57,342 nucleotides of DNA from JAGNEJ01 sp043757865 (GTDB taxonomy: Bacteria; Verrucomicrobiota; Verrucomicrobiia; Verrucomicrobiales; V1-33), in NCBI GenBank assembly GCA_043757865.1, contig JAYVOP010000235.1, forward strand, positions 1-57,342, read 5' to 3'. This document shows, piece after piece, positions 44,401 through 51,442 of the stretch (position 1 is its first letter; each line of letters starts with the position of its first letter). Position numbers and translations under genes: made by a program. Below the pieces are notes generated by a model. That model saw only the letters and a program-made list of their open reading frames with translations. It made no database searches and was not told the DNA's origin.

Positions 44401-44949
44401 CCGTTAGGCCTGATGGCTAGCCTGCGGCATGATGAATTCGTAGATCTGGTGCGATTCCTTTCCGAGTTAGGAAAAGAGGGCGATTACAAGCTCAAGGGAG
44501 AGCAACTGATCCGTCGGTGGCGGGTGCTGAACTATGCAGACGCGCTGCAAGCGCCCATCAATCAAGACGGCTGGCGCACGCTGGGCCAGCCCCACGCGGA
44601 TTTCCCGTGGACGCCCGCGTATAGCCAAGTCAGTGGCCGCCTGCCCGGCACGGACATTCCGAAGTTCCAAGCCTTTATCCACAAAATGTCCGCCACCCAA
44701 TGCGAGATCGAAGCCACCACCGCAGGCTCGCTAGGCTTGCGCGTCAACGATGCTACGGCCATGCATTTGTTTATTGGCGACAAGGAAGTGGCGCTCGAAA
44801 AGAACCAAGCCGTCTTCCCCGTTACCGTGGGCAAACACACGTTGACCATCGCCTGGGATCACAGTCAACGAAGCGCGGATTTCCTCACCGCCGAACTCTT
44901 CGAGCCAGCCACCCAGGCCGCCCACGCGCAGCCTGTGGGCGGGCCCTAA
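41422..44949 (+). CDS. PVC-type large heme protein (propeller, HEAT-like repeats, CxxCH)
   Basis: A 1175-residue exported protein, with signal peptide up to about ALAQ from the ATG at 41422 (an upstream ATG at 41386 is also in frame but poor). The N-terminal part is a sugar-dehydrogenase-like propeller: KLNLWASDPMIAKPIQEAWD, DTDGDGKADKCTTF, and RPVDVRMGPEGALYLADWYN. Residues about 420-870 look like HEAT-like helical repeats. One c-type heme site, CNVCH, lies at residues 896-900, followed by the SLLEPSKKIKEGY and LMPLGLMASL segments of the PVC cytochrome domain. A short C-terminal beta domain follows. Members of this family are numerous in Planctomycetes and Verrucomicrobia, and their substrates are mostly unknown. 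Confidence 0.9.
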   Translation: MSLLPISSLVVLLSWPTLALAQRDLKDIPDANPDAEQAALKLAPGLKLNLWASDPMIAKPIQEAWDAKGRLWIASSAIYPQVKPGSTADDKILIVEDTDGDGKADKCTTFYDGLLIPTGVWPIIDASLPAGAPGRYNAAYVANSTEVILLRDTDGDGRADDKTIVLSGFGTEDTHHIIHTFKGGPDGCLYINQSVYIHSHIETPFGTRRMLGSGIWQLKQETGQLEMFSLGLVNSWGHAWDRWGQSFQTDGAGGEGIDFTWPGATFVNLPNQRPRILHGLNPGQPKQAGLEIVQSRNFPDDWQGTLITNDFRGHRVNRFALREDSSGYASQQLADVVTTNHGAFRPVDVRMGPEGALYLADWYNPIIQHGEVDFRDDRRDHVHGRIWRLTYEGRPLAKLPNYEKLNATELVALLNEPEDQTRYWAKQELKTRPHDAALAALTTASEKPPTDESSTLVRLEHLHAAETLGHAAELAGKISAQLLSSQDGRARAAAVRYARNIALAEVGTAKALGKSHEPTAGELEILSKAVADAHPRVRLEAINALRTLNTPATVELAFTAMKQPVDVNLDYALWLTAWELADVWLPALEAGKITFQGDVAQLTFALKAASHKPQAASALVKLIREDKIPQANLSALLGFIAEAGRADDLTLLLELAADSPKLAEAQRAEVLNALGHAFQQRKLKPTGELNRIESLLSHAAPALQTAAAKLAGAWKLESARGALQSLASAPATAADVRQGALEGIASLGGNDFLHQLASSAATPEIQVAALSLLAASKPEDSATEAVKLLTTLGEHPDLGIALIQSFLKSTTGPAALTAALKDHHLPAAIATAGVQKAAAAGTNTTELQAALTAAGSLQPMSQQLTPEAMSALLAEVKSAGDPARGEAVYRRAALTCNVCHAIGAAGGIIGPNLVSLGASAPVDYIVESLLEPSKKIKEGYATTVVTMKNNEVVTGFLSAVSDAALTIRDATGKLTQVPKDQVAKQENVPISLMPLGLMASLRHDEFVDLVRFLSELGKEGDYKLKGEQLIRRWRVLNYADALQAPINQDGWRTLGQPHADFPWTPAYSQVSGRLPGTDIPKFQAFIHKMSATQCEIEATTAGSLGLRVNDATAMHLFIGDKEVALEKNQAVFPVTVGKHTLTIAWDHSQRSADFLTAELFEPATQAAHAQPVGGP

Positions 44950-45011
44950 CTGCAGCGCGTCCCCGCCAAGCCAGCGCTTTAAACATTCGCCCAACCTCGC
45001 AGTCGTCCCGT

Positions 45012-45488
45012 ATGGCCGAAGACTCCTTATCCTTTTTCGCAGTTCCGCCGTTTGGTCGCGTGTGGAGGAGCCTGCTTTGCTGCGTATTTGGGTGGATCGG
45101 CATGATGGCGTATCTGACGTTCCTCTATGTTCCGTTTGCGGCAGATAATCTGCGTTGGTTTAGCATGCCGATGGTGTTCGGCACCTCCTCACTTCCATAC
45201 ATCGGCGGTATGTGGCTCATCCTCGTTCTTCCCCTATTCTGCCTACTGCCACACAGGGCTCCCCTATGGCGATGGTATTTTATTTCTCCAGTGCTGGCCT
45301 TGGTTGGCTTTTTGATGATGTCCGTGCTTTTCAAGTTCGACTACAACCGAACGACGATTAGAGTTGCGAAGTTAGCTGCAATCGTAGGCGGTGCGACAGG
45401 ATTAGCTTGTTCCTTTACCCAACATCGATTATCAAAGCGCCCCAGGGGGGGAACAATAATAGCTACTCCAATTTCCCAGACTATCTAA
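45012..45488 (+). CDS. hypothetical four-helix membrane protein
   Basis: The ATG at 45012 (MAEDSLSFFAV) gives 158 residues. Hydrophobic helices lie at about residues 20-40 (LLCCVFGWIGMMAYLTFLYV), 58-77, 84-105 and 115-135. No family is recognised. The frame stays open upstream into the end of the previous gene, but that stretch is Arg/Pro-rich and not credible. It follows the heme protein gene by 62 bases and precedes the toxin gene by 62. Confidence 0.6.
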   Translation: MAEDSLSFFAVPPFGRVWRSLLCCVFGWIGMMAYLTFLYVPFAADNLRWFSMPMVFGTSSLPYIGGMWLILVLPLFCLLPHRAPLWRWYFISPVLALVGFLMMSVLFKFDYNRTTIRVAKLAAIVGGATGLACSFTQHRLSKRPRGGTIIATPISQTI

Positions 45489-45550
45489 AGCGGCTTAGAG
45501 CAGCAATTTCCACTCTTTACAAGTGACCCGCGAGACGTAATTCCTTTAAA

Positions 45551-46027
45551 ATGCAGACGGTTTACATCGAGACGACGATTCCGAGCTACTTGGGCGCACA
45601 CCCAAGTAGTCAGCCGTCCATTACAGCCGATCAGAAGGCCACTCACGAGTGGTGGCAAAACGAGCGCAGCAGGTTTCGCCTCTACACCTCAGTGTTCACG
45701 CTTGATGAGGCTGGCCGTGGTGATGTGGGCGCGGCTGCACGGCGCATGAAGTTCTTGCTGGGTATCCCCGAACTGGACATTCCATCAGAATTCCCGCGCA
45801 TTGAAGGTGACATCATCAAGTTGTTCCGACTGCCACCACGGGCGCACACGGATGCTTCGCATTTGGCCTTGGCTGTTCTACACCGGATGGACTACCTCTT
45901 GACGTGGAACTGCACGCATCTGGCCAATGCCTCTCATCAGAAGGAACTGATGGAGTATTGCATGTATCACAGCCTTCACGTCCCAATCATTTGCACCCCA
46001 GAATCACTAACCGAAGAGCAACCATGA
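45551..46027 (+). CDS. VapC-family PIN-domain toxin
   Basis: A 158-residue PIN-like RNase. MQTVYIETTIPSYL is the characteristic opening of one VapC subgroup, with Glu in place of the usual first Asp. DASHLALAVLHRMDYLLTWNCTHLANA holds the later acidic and Asn active-site residues. PIN toxins cleave RNA and are held inactive by a cognate antitoxin. Unlike classic vapBC, the toxin is upstream here; the short gene behind it overlaps the stop by four bases. The target is unknown. Confidence 0.75.
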   Translation: MQTVYIETTIPSYLGAHPSSQPSITADQKATHEWWQNERSRFRLYTSVFTLDEAGRGDVGAAARRMKFLLGIPELDIPSEFPRIEGDIIKLFRLPPRAHTDASHLALAVLHRMDYLLTWNCTHLANASHQKELMEYCMYHSLHVPIICTPESLTEEQP

Positions 46028-46248
46028 AAAACGAGATCATCGAAGAAGTCAGAGAAGCGCGTGCCGCGCTCGCAGCCGAACACGGTTACGATCGCCAGCT
46101 GATTTACGAGTGGGCAAGAGCTACCACAGCAGCCCACAAGCAAGCCCACCGTGCTGGCCCGGACCATACGCTGGAGACAACAGACGGGGCAGCAGTGTCT
46201 CCGGTAACGCGAAAGCGAGGTGTGCGCCCAGCCCATGTCTCAGCTTAA
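46024..46248 (+). CDS. putative antitoxin of the VapC-family pair
   Basis: A 74-residue protein beginning MKNEIIEEVREARAALAAEHGYDRQLIYEWAR. Short proteins with this kind of opening are commonly found right behind VapC genes of the YIETTIPSYL type. The start ATG overlaps the toxin stop (ATGA), so translation is coupled. The second half (HTLETTDGAAVSPVTRKRG) is not conserved-looking. No DNA-binding motif is clear. Antitoxin function is inferred from position only. Confidence 0.6.
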   Translation: MKNEIIEEVREARAALAAEHGYDRQLIYEWARATTAAHKQAHRAGPDHTLETTDGAAVSPVTRKRGVRPAHVSA

Positions 46249-46764
46249 ACGTCCGGCAACACTCTTAATTCTTCGCACAAGTCCGCTAGACACTACATAC
46301 TCGCAAGCCTTGTATTTTGGACCATTACTGCTCTACAGGGAACCGTTACTGCAAATACTCTGCCAATTGAAATAACAGTCGAAGCGCTAGTTGATGGCCC
46401 GTCCACACTGCATATCACAGCAAAAGGCGTGTATTGGACGAATGGCTGGGCTGCCAAACCCGGGCGCTATGGAGCTAAGAATTACCCAACCTCAATCAAC
46501 GGGAAGGATTGGACGCCAAAATGGAACAAGAATGGAGACGACCGTGGGGAAGATACGAGTGACCTTTATGCTCTCGACATACCCCAAACGATATATGAGT
46601 TAGAAATACTTGGCATTAGTGATCGCAAGGGTGGCAATAAGAAGGACAAACGCACCGCGCTTGGACTTGTCCGCAGAAAGGGCGAGCTTTGCTTGGACAT
46701 TCCAGACCCCGAAGCTGGTGCGAAGTGGTATAAGATCAAGCTCAAGCCGATCAAACCCAAGTGA
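46249..46764 (+). pseudogene. secreted-protein gene lacking a start codon
   Basis: The frame immediately after the antitoxin stop is open for 171 codons. It reads ARHYILASLVFWTITALQG, a clear signal-peptide-like stretch, then ITVEALVDGPSTLHITAKGV and YWTNGWAAKPGRYGAKNYP, and continues to the stop at 46764. No ATG, GTG or TTG precedes the signal in frame; the first usable start is a GTG at 46429, which would lose it. An ATG at 46235 in the neighbouring frame (MSQLKRPATLL) might be the original start if one base has been lost. The product is unrecognised. Confidence 0.5.
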
Positions 46765-46894
46765 CTACATTCACCATTCACCCCACCGCCAATGCAGACC
46801 AAACCCCAAGTCAACCCCACCGCAGCCTATCAATAATGGTTAGCATTGGGCCTTAGCCCCCAAAGCCAACGCTGGTTGGTGGCTGATGATAGCA

Positions 46895-46962
46895 GAGCGG
46901 CGTGCTTCCAGCCGCCGCGGGGGCCCCTCTGTGCAGCGACGGTGGATGGAAGCACGCCGCTC
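46895..46962. repeat. dispersed palindromic (REP-like) element, copy 2
   Basis: gagcggcgtgcttcca (46895-46910) pairs perfectly with tggaagcacgccgctc (46947-46962). The left arm continues gccgccg and is identical over 20 nt (46897-46916) to the left arm of the element at 18951. The loop sequences differ, so the arms are what is conserved. Confidence 0.8.
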
Positions 46963-47046
46963 CGTTGGGAACTCAGGGTAGGTCATGCGGGCCAACCCTT
47001 GGCCGTGAGGCGAAACCCCGTTGGTCCTGCCGGGCTTGGATGCCCG

Positions 47047-47148
47047 CTACTTCGAGTCCTCCACGCCTACTAACTTCGCACTCATATCTTGTTTGATCGG
47101 CATTTCGATGGCCTCGCCTGTGGCGGGATTTTTCATGGCCATCACCAT
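47047..47148 (-). pseudogene. possible C-terminal gene fragment
   Basis: A 33-codon minus-strand frame from ATG 47148 reads MAMKNPATGEAIEMPIKQDM and ends VGVEDSK. The frame continues upstream for about 14 further sensible codons (ARNPFRDAHDM) before a stop, with no better start. It looks like the tail of a lost gene rather than a complete small protein. No family is recognised. Confidence 0.3.
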
Positions 47149-47306
47149 ATCGTGCGCATCTCTGAAAGGGTTACGCGCTGACCGACGTTACCAAGCGGTA
47201 ACGGTTAGCCCGTAAGCGGCGGATGGCTCCTCCACCGCCCTGGTGGCTGCCAAGGCCGACTTCCCACGGCGGCTCCTAATGCACCTAATTCCTTCGGGAG
47301 TGGGTA

Positions 47307-48239
47307 TTAGCCAAAGGCTTTGCGCAGGAGGGCTAGGCTTTTGGGCACGGCGGTTAGGGGATTTTCTTGGCCCTCGAATTCTAGGGAAATGTAGCCCCGA
47401 TAGTGGGCTGCACGCATGATGCTAGCAATCTTATCGTAGTCCAGGTCTAGCGAATACCAGCGGCCGCCACCGTAGTAAGTCTTCGCCTGCATGAGCACTG
47501 TTTGCGCAGCTAGCATGGCCAATTTCGGATACGGATCTTCAAGGAAATTTCCCGTGTCTAACGTCACCCGCAGCCAGGGTGAGTTCAGCTCATTGACGAT
47601 CTTCAACACGCCTTCCGGGCTGATTCCCAGGCCCCAGTGGTTCTCTAGTCCCATGACGATGCCGCGTTTCTCGGCCTCCGGCAGCAACTGCGCAAAGGCC
47701 TCGATGACCCATTTGAAGCCCTCTTCATCCGTGTGCCCAGGCAGCCGAGGTTCGATGCCCCGGTTCTTCATCAACTCATCGAAGTCCTTGCTGGTGCCCC
47801 ATTGGCCGGTGTTCACGCGAATGGTGGGAATGCCTAACTCGTAGGCTTGCTCTAGGTAAAAGGCGGTCTTGCTCACGTTATCCCGCCGCTTATTCGCCTC
47901 AGGAGTCAGGAAGCCCTGGTGGGTGGAATAGCCCATGAGGTCTAGGCCTAACCCAAATGCAGTGCGCTTGATCTTGCGCAAGGCCGCAGGGGAAAAGTCC
48001 TCTAACTGCACTTGTAAAATTTCCACGCCATCAAAGCCCATGTCTGCCGAGATCTGGAGGCATTTCTCCACAGACTGGTATTCATTCCGCTCGAAACCCC
48101 AGAAGGAGTAGGTGGACACGCCGATGCGATTCGGCAAATGGGGCGGCGGAGCACTAGCAGGAGCGGGTTCCGCAGCAGGCAATAAGGATGGCGCTACGGC
48201 AGCAGCGAGGGAGTTTACAACAAAATGGCGGCGTTTCAT
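47307..48239 (-). CDS. sugar phosphate isomerase/epimerase family protein (exported TIM barrel)
   Basis: A 310-residue xylose-isomerase-like TIM barrel. The N-terminal MKRRHFVVNSLAAAVAPSLLPAA is a twin-arginine-type (RRHF) signal, so it is probably exported folded. Core segments are IGVSTYSFWGF, FDGVEILQVQLEDF, GLENHWGLGISPEGV with a metal-binding Glu and His, VTLDTGNFLEDPYP and YRGYISLEFEG. Such proteins are common in Verrucomicrobia and Planctomycetes and act on unknown sugars or inositols. It follows a small membrane-protein gene by 12 bases. Confidence 0.88.
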   Translation of the reverse strand: MKRRHFVVNSLAAAVAPSLLPAAEPAPASAPPPHLPNRIGVSTYSFWGFERNEYQSVEKCLQISADMGFDGVEILQVQLEDFSPAALRKIKRTAFGLGLDLMGYSTHQGFLTPEANKRRDNVSKTAFYLEQAYELGIPTIRVNTGQWGTSKDFDELMKNRGIEPRLPGHTDEEGFKWVIEAFAQLLPEAEKRGIVMGLENHWGLGISPEGVLKIVNELNSPWLRVTLDTGNFLEDPYPKLAMLAAQTVLMQAKTYYGGGRWYSLDLDYDKIASIMRAAHYRGYISLEFEGQENPLTAVPKSLALLRKAFG

Positions 48240-48251
48240 AAGATGGCGACC

Positions 48252-48413
48252 CTAGGCGGCTCCTGCGCGGCTGGCCAGAAAAATCGTCAACGCACCCAAC
48301 GTAAGGAGGGCCCAAGCGCCTACCACCAGCCAAGCGAGCCCCTCGTTGCGTAAATAAGGTGGGAGAAATTGTGGACGTGACAGGATTCCCGGCCCGCCCA
48401 TTAATACCGACAT
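48252..48413 (-). CDS. possible small membrane protein
   Basis: A 53-residue frame beginning MSVLMGGPGILSRPQFLPPY and containing one strong membrane helix (AWLVVGAWALLTLGALTIFL) before SRAGAA. It stops 12 bases before the TIM-barrel gene on the same strand. Its ATG (48411-48413 complement) overlaps the ATG of the divergent gene at 48412. The internal ATG at 48401 (MGGPGIL) is an alternative start. Small size makes this uncertain. Confidence 0.45.
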   Translation of the reverse strand: MSVLMGGPGILSRPQFLPPYLRNEGLAWLVVGAWALLTLGALTIFLASRAGAA

Positions 48414-49263
48414 GAAAAATAACCTTCGCACCCTAACTGGCCTCATTTTACTATTGCTGCTAGGCCGCCCCAGCAGCGCCCGCGCGCAAGCGGTGGCGGC
48501 ACGCGTGGCCGTGGATCTCGTGGAACAAATCGCCAAACGCGGCGGGAAGTCGGCGGCGCGTGAGTTAGCCGAACTCGGGGGGGAGGCGGCCGTGCGGGAT
48601 GTGCTAGAGCAAGCCGAGCGCGAAGGCGGAGAATCCCTAGTGAAGAACCTCACGGAGCAGGCAGGGAAATACGGCATCGTGGCCCTGCAAGCCGCCAAGG
48701 GGGCTCCAAAAATCGCGTTGGAAGCCGTGGCCAAGCTGCCCCCAGAACTCGCAGAGCGAGGCGTGCGGGCGCTGGCGCATGAGCCAGCGGCAATGCAAAA
48801 ACTTATTTCCGAAACTGGCCAAGAAGCCCTGGAGGCCGCCGCACGTCATCCCGGCGTGGGCTCGCAGATAGCCAAGACGCTAGGGCGGGAAGGCGCAGAG
48901 GCCGCCACCAAGTTAGGCGATGACGCCGCCTTAGCCCTCGCCCGCAATGCGGAGGCCATCGCCAAACTGCCAGCGGCGGAACGCACCAGCCTGCTCACCG
49001 CCTTGCGCACCAAGACCGCCCAGACGCTTTCCTTCTTGGAGCGCCATCCCAAGCTCTTGCTCACTGCGGCCGCGGTGGGAGCCTTTGTGATCGGTAAAGA
49101 TGAACTGCTAGGCGTGAATGGTCAGGCGGGGATGCTGGAGCGGCTCGTGCGCGAACCCGTGCGTTTGGTGGGCATGGTGGTAGCGGGTTTGCTGGGGCTG
49201 TGGGGATTGCTGAAGTTAGGCTTTTGCTACCGCGCACTGCGGAAAAAATCCTCCCACGTATGA
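48412..49263 (+). CDS. hypothetical exported helical protein with C-terminal membrane helix
   Basis: A 283-residue protein with signal peptide MKNNLRTLTGLILLLLLG up to about RAQA. It has a long Ala/Glu/Leu-rich helical middle (for example AARELAELGGEAAVRDVLEQ) and a C-terminal membrane segment (LVGMVVAGLLGLWGLLKLGF) with a basic tail. Hydrophobic helix FVIGKDELLG precedes it. No named family is recognised. The gene is divergent from the small membrane-protein gene, and the two start codons overlap. Confidence 0.7.
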   Translation: MKNNLRTLTGLILLLLLGRPSSARAQAVAARVAVDLVEQIAKRGGKSAARELAELGGEAAVRDVLEQAEREGGESLVKNLTEQAGKYGIVALQAAKGAPKIALEAVAKLPPELAERGVRALAHEPAAMQKLISETGQEALEAAARHPGVGSQIAKTLGREGAEAATKLGDDAALALARNAEAIAKLPAAERTSLLTALRTKTAQTLSFLERHPKLLLTAAAVGAFVIGKDELLGVNGQAGMLERLVREPVRLVGMVVAGLLGLWGLLKLGFCYRALRKKSSHV

Positions 49264-49358
49264 AGCTGCCATTGCCGTTAGTCGGCCGCCCAGACAAGGC
49301 CACCCTCCCCAGCACCTGCGAGATCGACTACGTGCGCGCCTGGCAACTGCGCGGTTAG
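49260..49358 (+). pseudogene. glycoside-hydrolase-16-like C-terminal fragment
   Basis: A 32-codon frame starting at the ATG overlapping the previous stop. It reads LPLVGRPDKATLP then STCEIDYVRAWQLRG. The ending D-Y-V-R-x-W-Q is typical of the last strand of family-16 glycoside hydrolases (laminarinase-like). It is too short to be a domain on its own, so it looks like the tail left by deletion of a larger gene. Confidence 0.5.
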
Positions 49359-49457
49359 GACTAGCAACCATGAGGTGGAAGACGGCTTTCCCCATCGTGT
49401 CCACCTGGACGCATAATGCTTTACAGCCACCGCAGCCACGGCTTGGATGGCCGCATC

Positions 49458-50411
49458 ATGGCCGATACTCCCACTCCTCCTAACCCACGTCCCTCCCAGC
49501 CCGCGCAGCCACCACGTCCTCCACGTGAGGGGGCACGCCCAGAGCGTCGGGCGGGCGGTGGACGCCCGAACGGGAAGGGCCGTCCTAGCGCAGGGCCGCA
49601 GCGCCAGGAACCACGGCTGCCGGATGACCCGTTAGTGGGTAAAATTCTCCACCTAGCGCAAGAGGTCCATGCGGAGTTAGGGGCGGGGCTGCCGCCGAAA
49701 TTTTACCGTGAAATCTTTACCACCCGGCTGCAAAAACTCGGTGTGGCCACGCAACTGAAGCCGCGGGGCGTCTTGAAGCATCGGGATAAAGTAGCGGCGG
49801 AGTTTACCCCAGATTTTCTCTGTGAGACCTCGTTGGTCATCGACATCCATGATGGCCCGCAGGAGTTCTCCCAGGCGCAGATCGCCCAGACCAGTGGGGC
49901 CATGAAATTTTACAATGCCCGCTTTGGCATCTTGCTAGATTTCACGCGGCCCGAGTTGGTCACGCGCCTCCTGAGCCCAAACCACGGCACCTTTCCCACT
50001 ATTCCGCATGAGGAGATCCTGCACCAGAATCCCGTGGAGAAGCACGATGAACTGCGCGCCTCTATGCTGGCGCGCAGCCTGCTGCGGGTGGGCAGAGCGC
50101 AGGGGTTAGGCTATGGACAGGAAGTGTATCGGGGGCTGCTGCGGGTGGAATTTAACCTGGAAGCCATCGACTACGAGGACGAGCCGACCGCCAGCATCAT
50201 GCTGGACGGAATCACGTTAGGCGAGTGCGCCCTAACCCAGATCATGACCTTCCAACGCAGCGGGGCGCTGCTGATCCTTTCCCAACAAGACGGCATCCGG
50301 GCCACGGATAAACAGCGCCTGAAGGCCGCCCTCCGCTACCTCAAACTCCCCTGGGGACTCATTGCCCACTTTAGCCGCAAGCGCTTTGAATGGCAGTGGG
50401 TGAAGGCCTAG
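49458..50411 (+). CDS. GxxExxY-family protein with duplicated domain
   Basis: From the ATG at 49458 (MADTPTPPNPRPS) the product has 317 residues. The first 60 are a Pro/Arg-rich tail. Then comes ILHLAQEVHAELGAGLPPKFYREIF, the opening of the GxxExxY (PDDEXK_3) domain, with Pro where the motif Glu should be. TPDFLCETSLVIDIHDG replaces the catalytic E-x-K pair. A second, shorter copy begins near RVGRAQGLGYGQEVYRGLL and ends DKQRLKAALRYLKLPWGLIA, matching the family's C-terminal strands. It probably keeps the fold without nuclease chemistry. It ends four bases into the convergent epimerase gene. Confidence 0.7.
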   Translation: MADTPTPPNPRPSQPAQPPRPPREGARPERRAGGGRPNGKGRPSAGPQRQEPRLPDDPLVGKILHLAQEVHAELGAGLPPKFYREIFTTRLQKLGVATQLKPRGVLKHRDKVAAEFTPDFLCETSLVIDIHDGPQEFSQAQIAQTSGAMKFYNARFGILLDFTRPELVTRLLSPNHGTFPTIPHEEILHQNPVEKHDELRASMLARSLLRVGRAQGLGYGQEVYRGLLRVEFNLEAIDYEDEPTASIMLDGITLGECALTQIMTFQRSGALLILSQQDGIRATDKQRLKAALRYLKLPWGLIAHFSRKRFEWQWVKA

Positions 50412-51352
50412 CTGCGCGCCAAATACCATTCCACAAACTGCGGAATGCCCACGGCAATGGGCGTGTGCGGGGCGTAGCCGAGGAGGCGATGGGCTTTGCT
50501 GACATCCGCAAAGGTGCGGGGAACATCGCCTGGTTGCATGGGCAGGCTCTGGATCTGGGCCTTTTTGCCTAACGCGTTTTCGACAGCGATGATGAGTTCG
50601 CTGAGGGTGGTGGTTTGGCTGCCGCCGAGGTTGAAAATATCGAACGGGTCGCCCTCATATTTCAGGCTGGCCATGATGCCGTCCACGATGTCGTGGCAGA
50701 AGGTGTAGTCCCGGGCGGTGGAGCCATCTCCAAAGCGGGGCACGGGCAGGCCGTCATTGATGAGGCGGGTGAATTTAGAAATGGCAAGATCTGGCCGTTG
50801 GCGCGGGCCATAGACGGTGAAGAAGCGCAGGCACACGGTGCGCAGGCCGTAGAGATTCGTATAGTTAGAGCACATTTGCTCACCGCACATTTTCGTCATC
50901 GCATACGGGCTGATGGTTTGCTCAATGCGGTCCGTTTCACTGAAGGGGACCTTTTCATTGATGCCATAGACGGAGGAGCTGGAAGCAAAGAGGAAGCGCG
51001 GCACGCCCGTCTGCTTGGCTGCCTCTAGCAGGTGGTGGGTGCCGTAAATGTTGGTGTTTAAATACAGCTCTGGATCCTCGATGGAGGGCCGCACGCCCGC
51101 GCGCGCCGCTAGATGAATCACGGCCTCGAATTTGCCCTCCTGGAAGGTGCGGTTTACCGTGGCGCGGTCCCGGATGTCGCCTTCTACTACGCGCACGTGG
51201 CCTGTGAAGCCAGCCACATTGGCGCGCTTGATAGCGGGATCATAGTAATCATTAAATTCGTCTAACACCGTGACCTCGGCTCCTTGCGTCAGCAGCCGAT
51301 CAACAGTGTGGGAACCAATAAAGCCCGCGCCTCCAGTAACAAGTATATTCAT
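50408..51352 (-). CDS. NAD-dependent epimerase (UDP-glucuronate 4-epimerase-like)
   Basis: A 314-residue extended-SDR protein. The Rossmann motif is MNILVTGGAGFIGSH (residues 7-13 GGAGFIG). The active-site SSSSVYG is followed by Tyr150 and Lys154 in PYAMTK. LRFFTVYGPRQRPDLAI is characteristic of UDP-glucuronate epimerases. It would make a nucleotide sugar for surface polysaccharide. The exact sugar is inferred from family resemblance. The neighbouring gene (49458) converges on it. Confidence 0.9.
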   Translation of the reverse strand: MNILVTGGAGFIGSHTVDRLLTQGAEVTVLDEFNDYYDPAIKRANVAGFTGHVRVVEGDIRDRATVNRTFQEGKFEAVIHLAARAGVRPSIEDPELYLNTNIYGTHHLLEAAKQTGVPRFLFASSSSVYGINEKVPFSETDRIEQTISPYAMTKMCGEQMCSNYTNLYGLRTVCLRFFTVYGPRQRPDLAISKFTRLINDGLPVPRFGDGSTARDYTFCHDIVDGIMASLKYEGDPFDIFNLGGSQTTTLSELIIAVENALGKKAQIQSLPMQPGDVPRTFADVSKAHRLLGYAPHTPIAVGIPQFVEWYLARS

Positions 51353-51442
51353 AAGCCGCCGTCCCTAGCTCTGCTGAGGAGGAGATTCAAGATGAAATCA
51401 TGGGGGGCCTGAGCGTAGGCTTCTATGGTGGCGGATGGAGGC

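Larger units (their letters stand above)
46765..47306. other. 540-bp spacer with hairpins and a gene fragment
   Basis: This stretch has no complete gene. It contains the second copy of the dispersed palindrome (46895-46962), a perfect ggccaa-ccc-ttggcc hairpin at 46990-47004 and a short cgggc...gcccg stem around 47032. There is also a short minus-strand fragment at 47047-47148 that looks like the end of a gene. It may be a decayed region. Confidence 0.5.

Noticed and set aside
44700..45011. N-terminal extension of the small membrane protein at 45012
   Set aside because: It overlaps the heme protein's coding end and is Arg/Pro-rich, typical of an out-of-frame reading.
48414..48734. Longer version of the small minus-strand membrane frame
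   Set aside because: The added residues are antisense to the exported helical protein and are Ser/Arg/Ala-rich without a motif.
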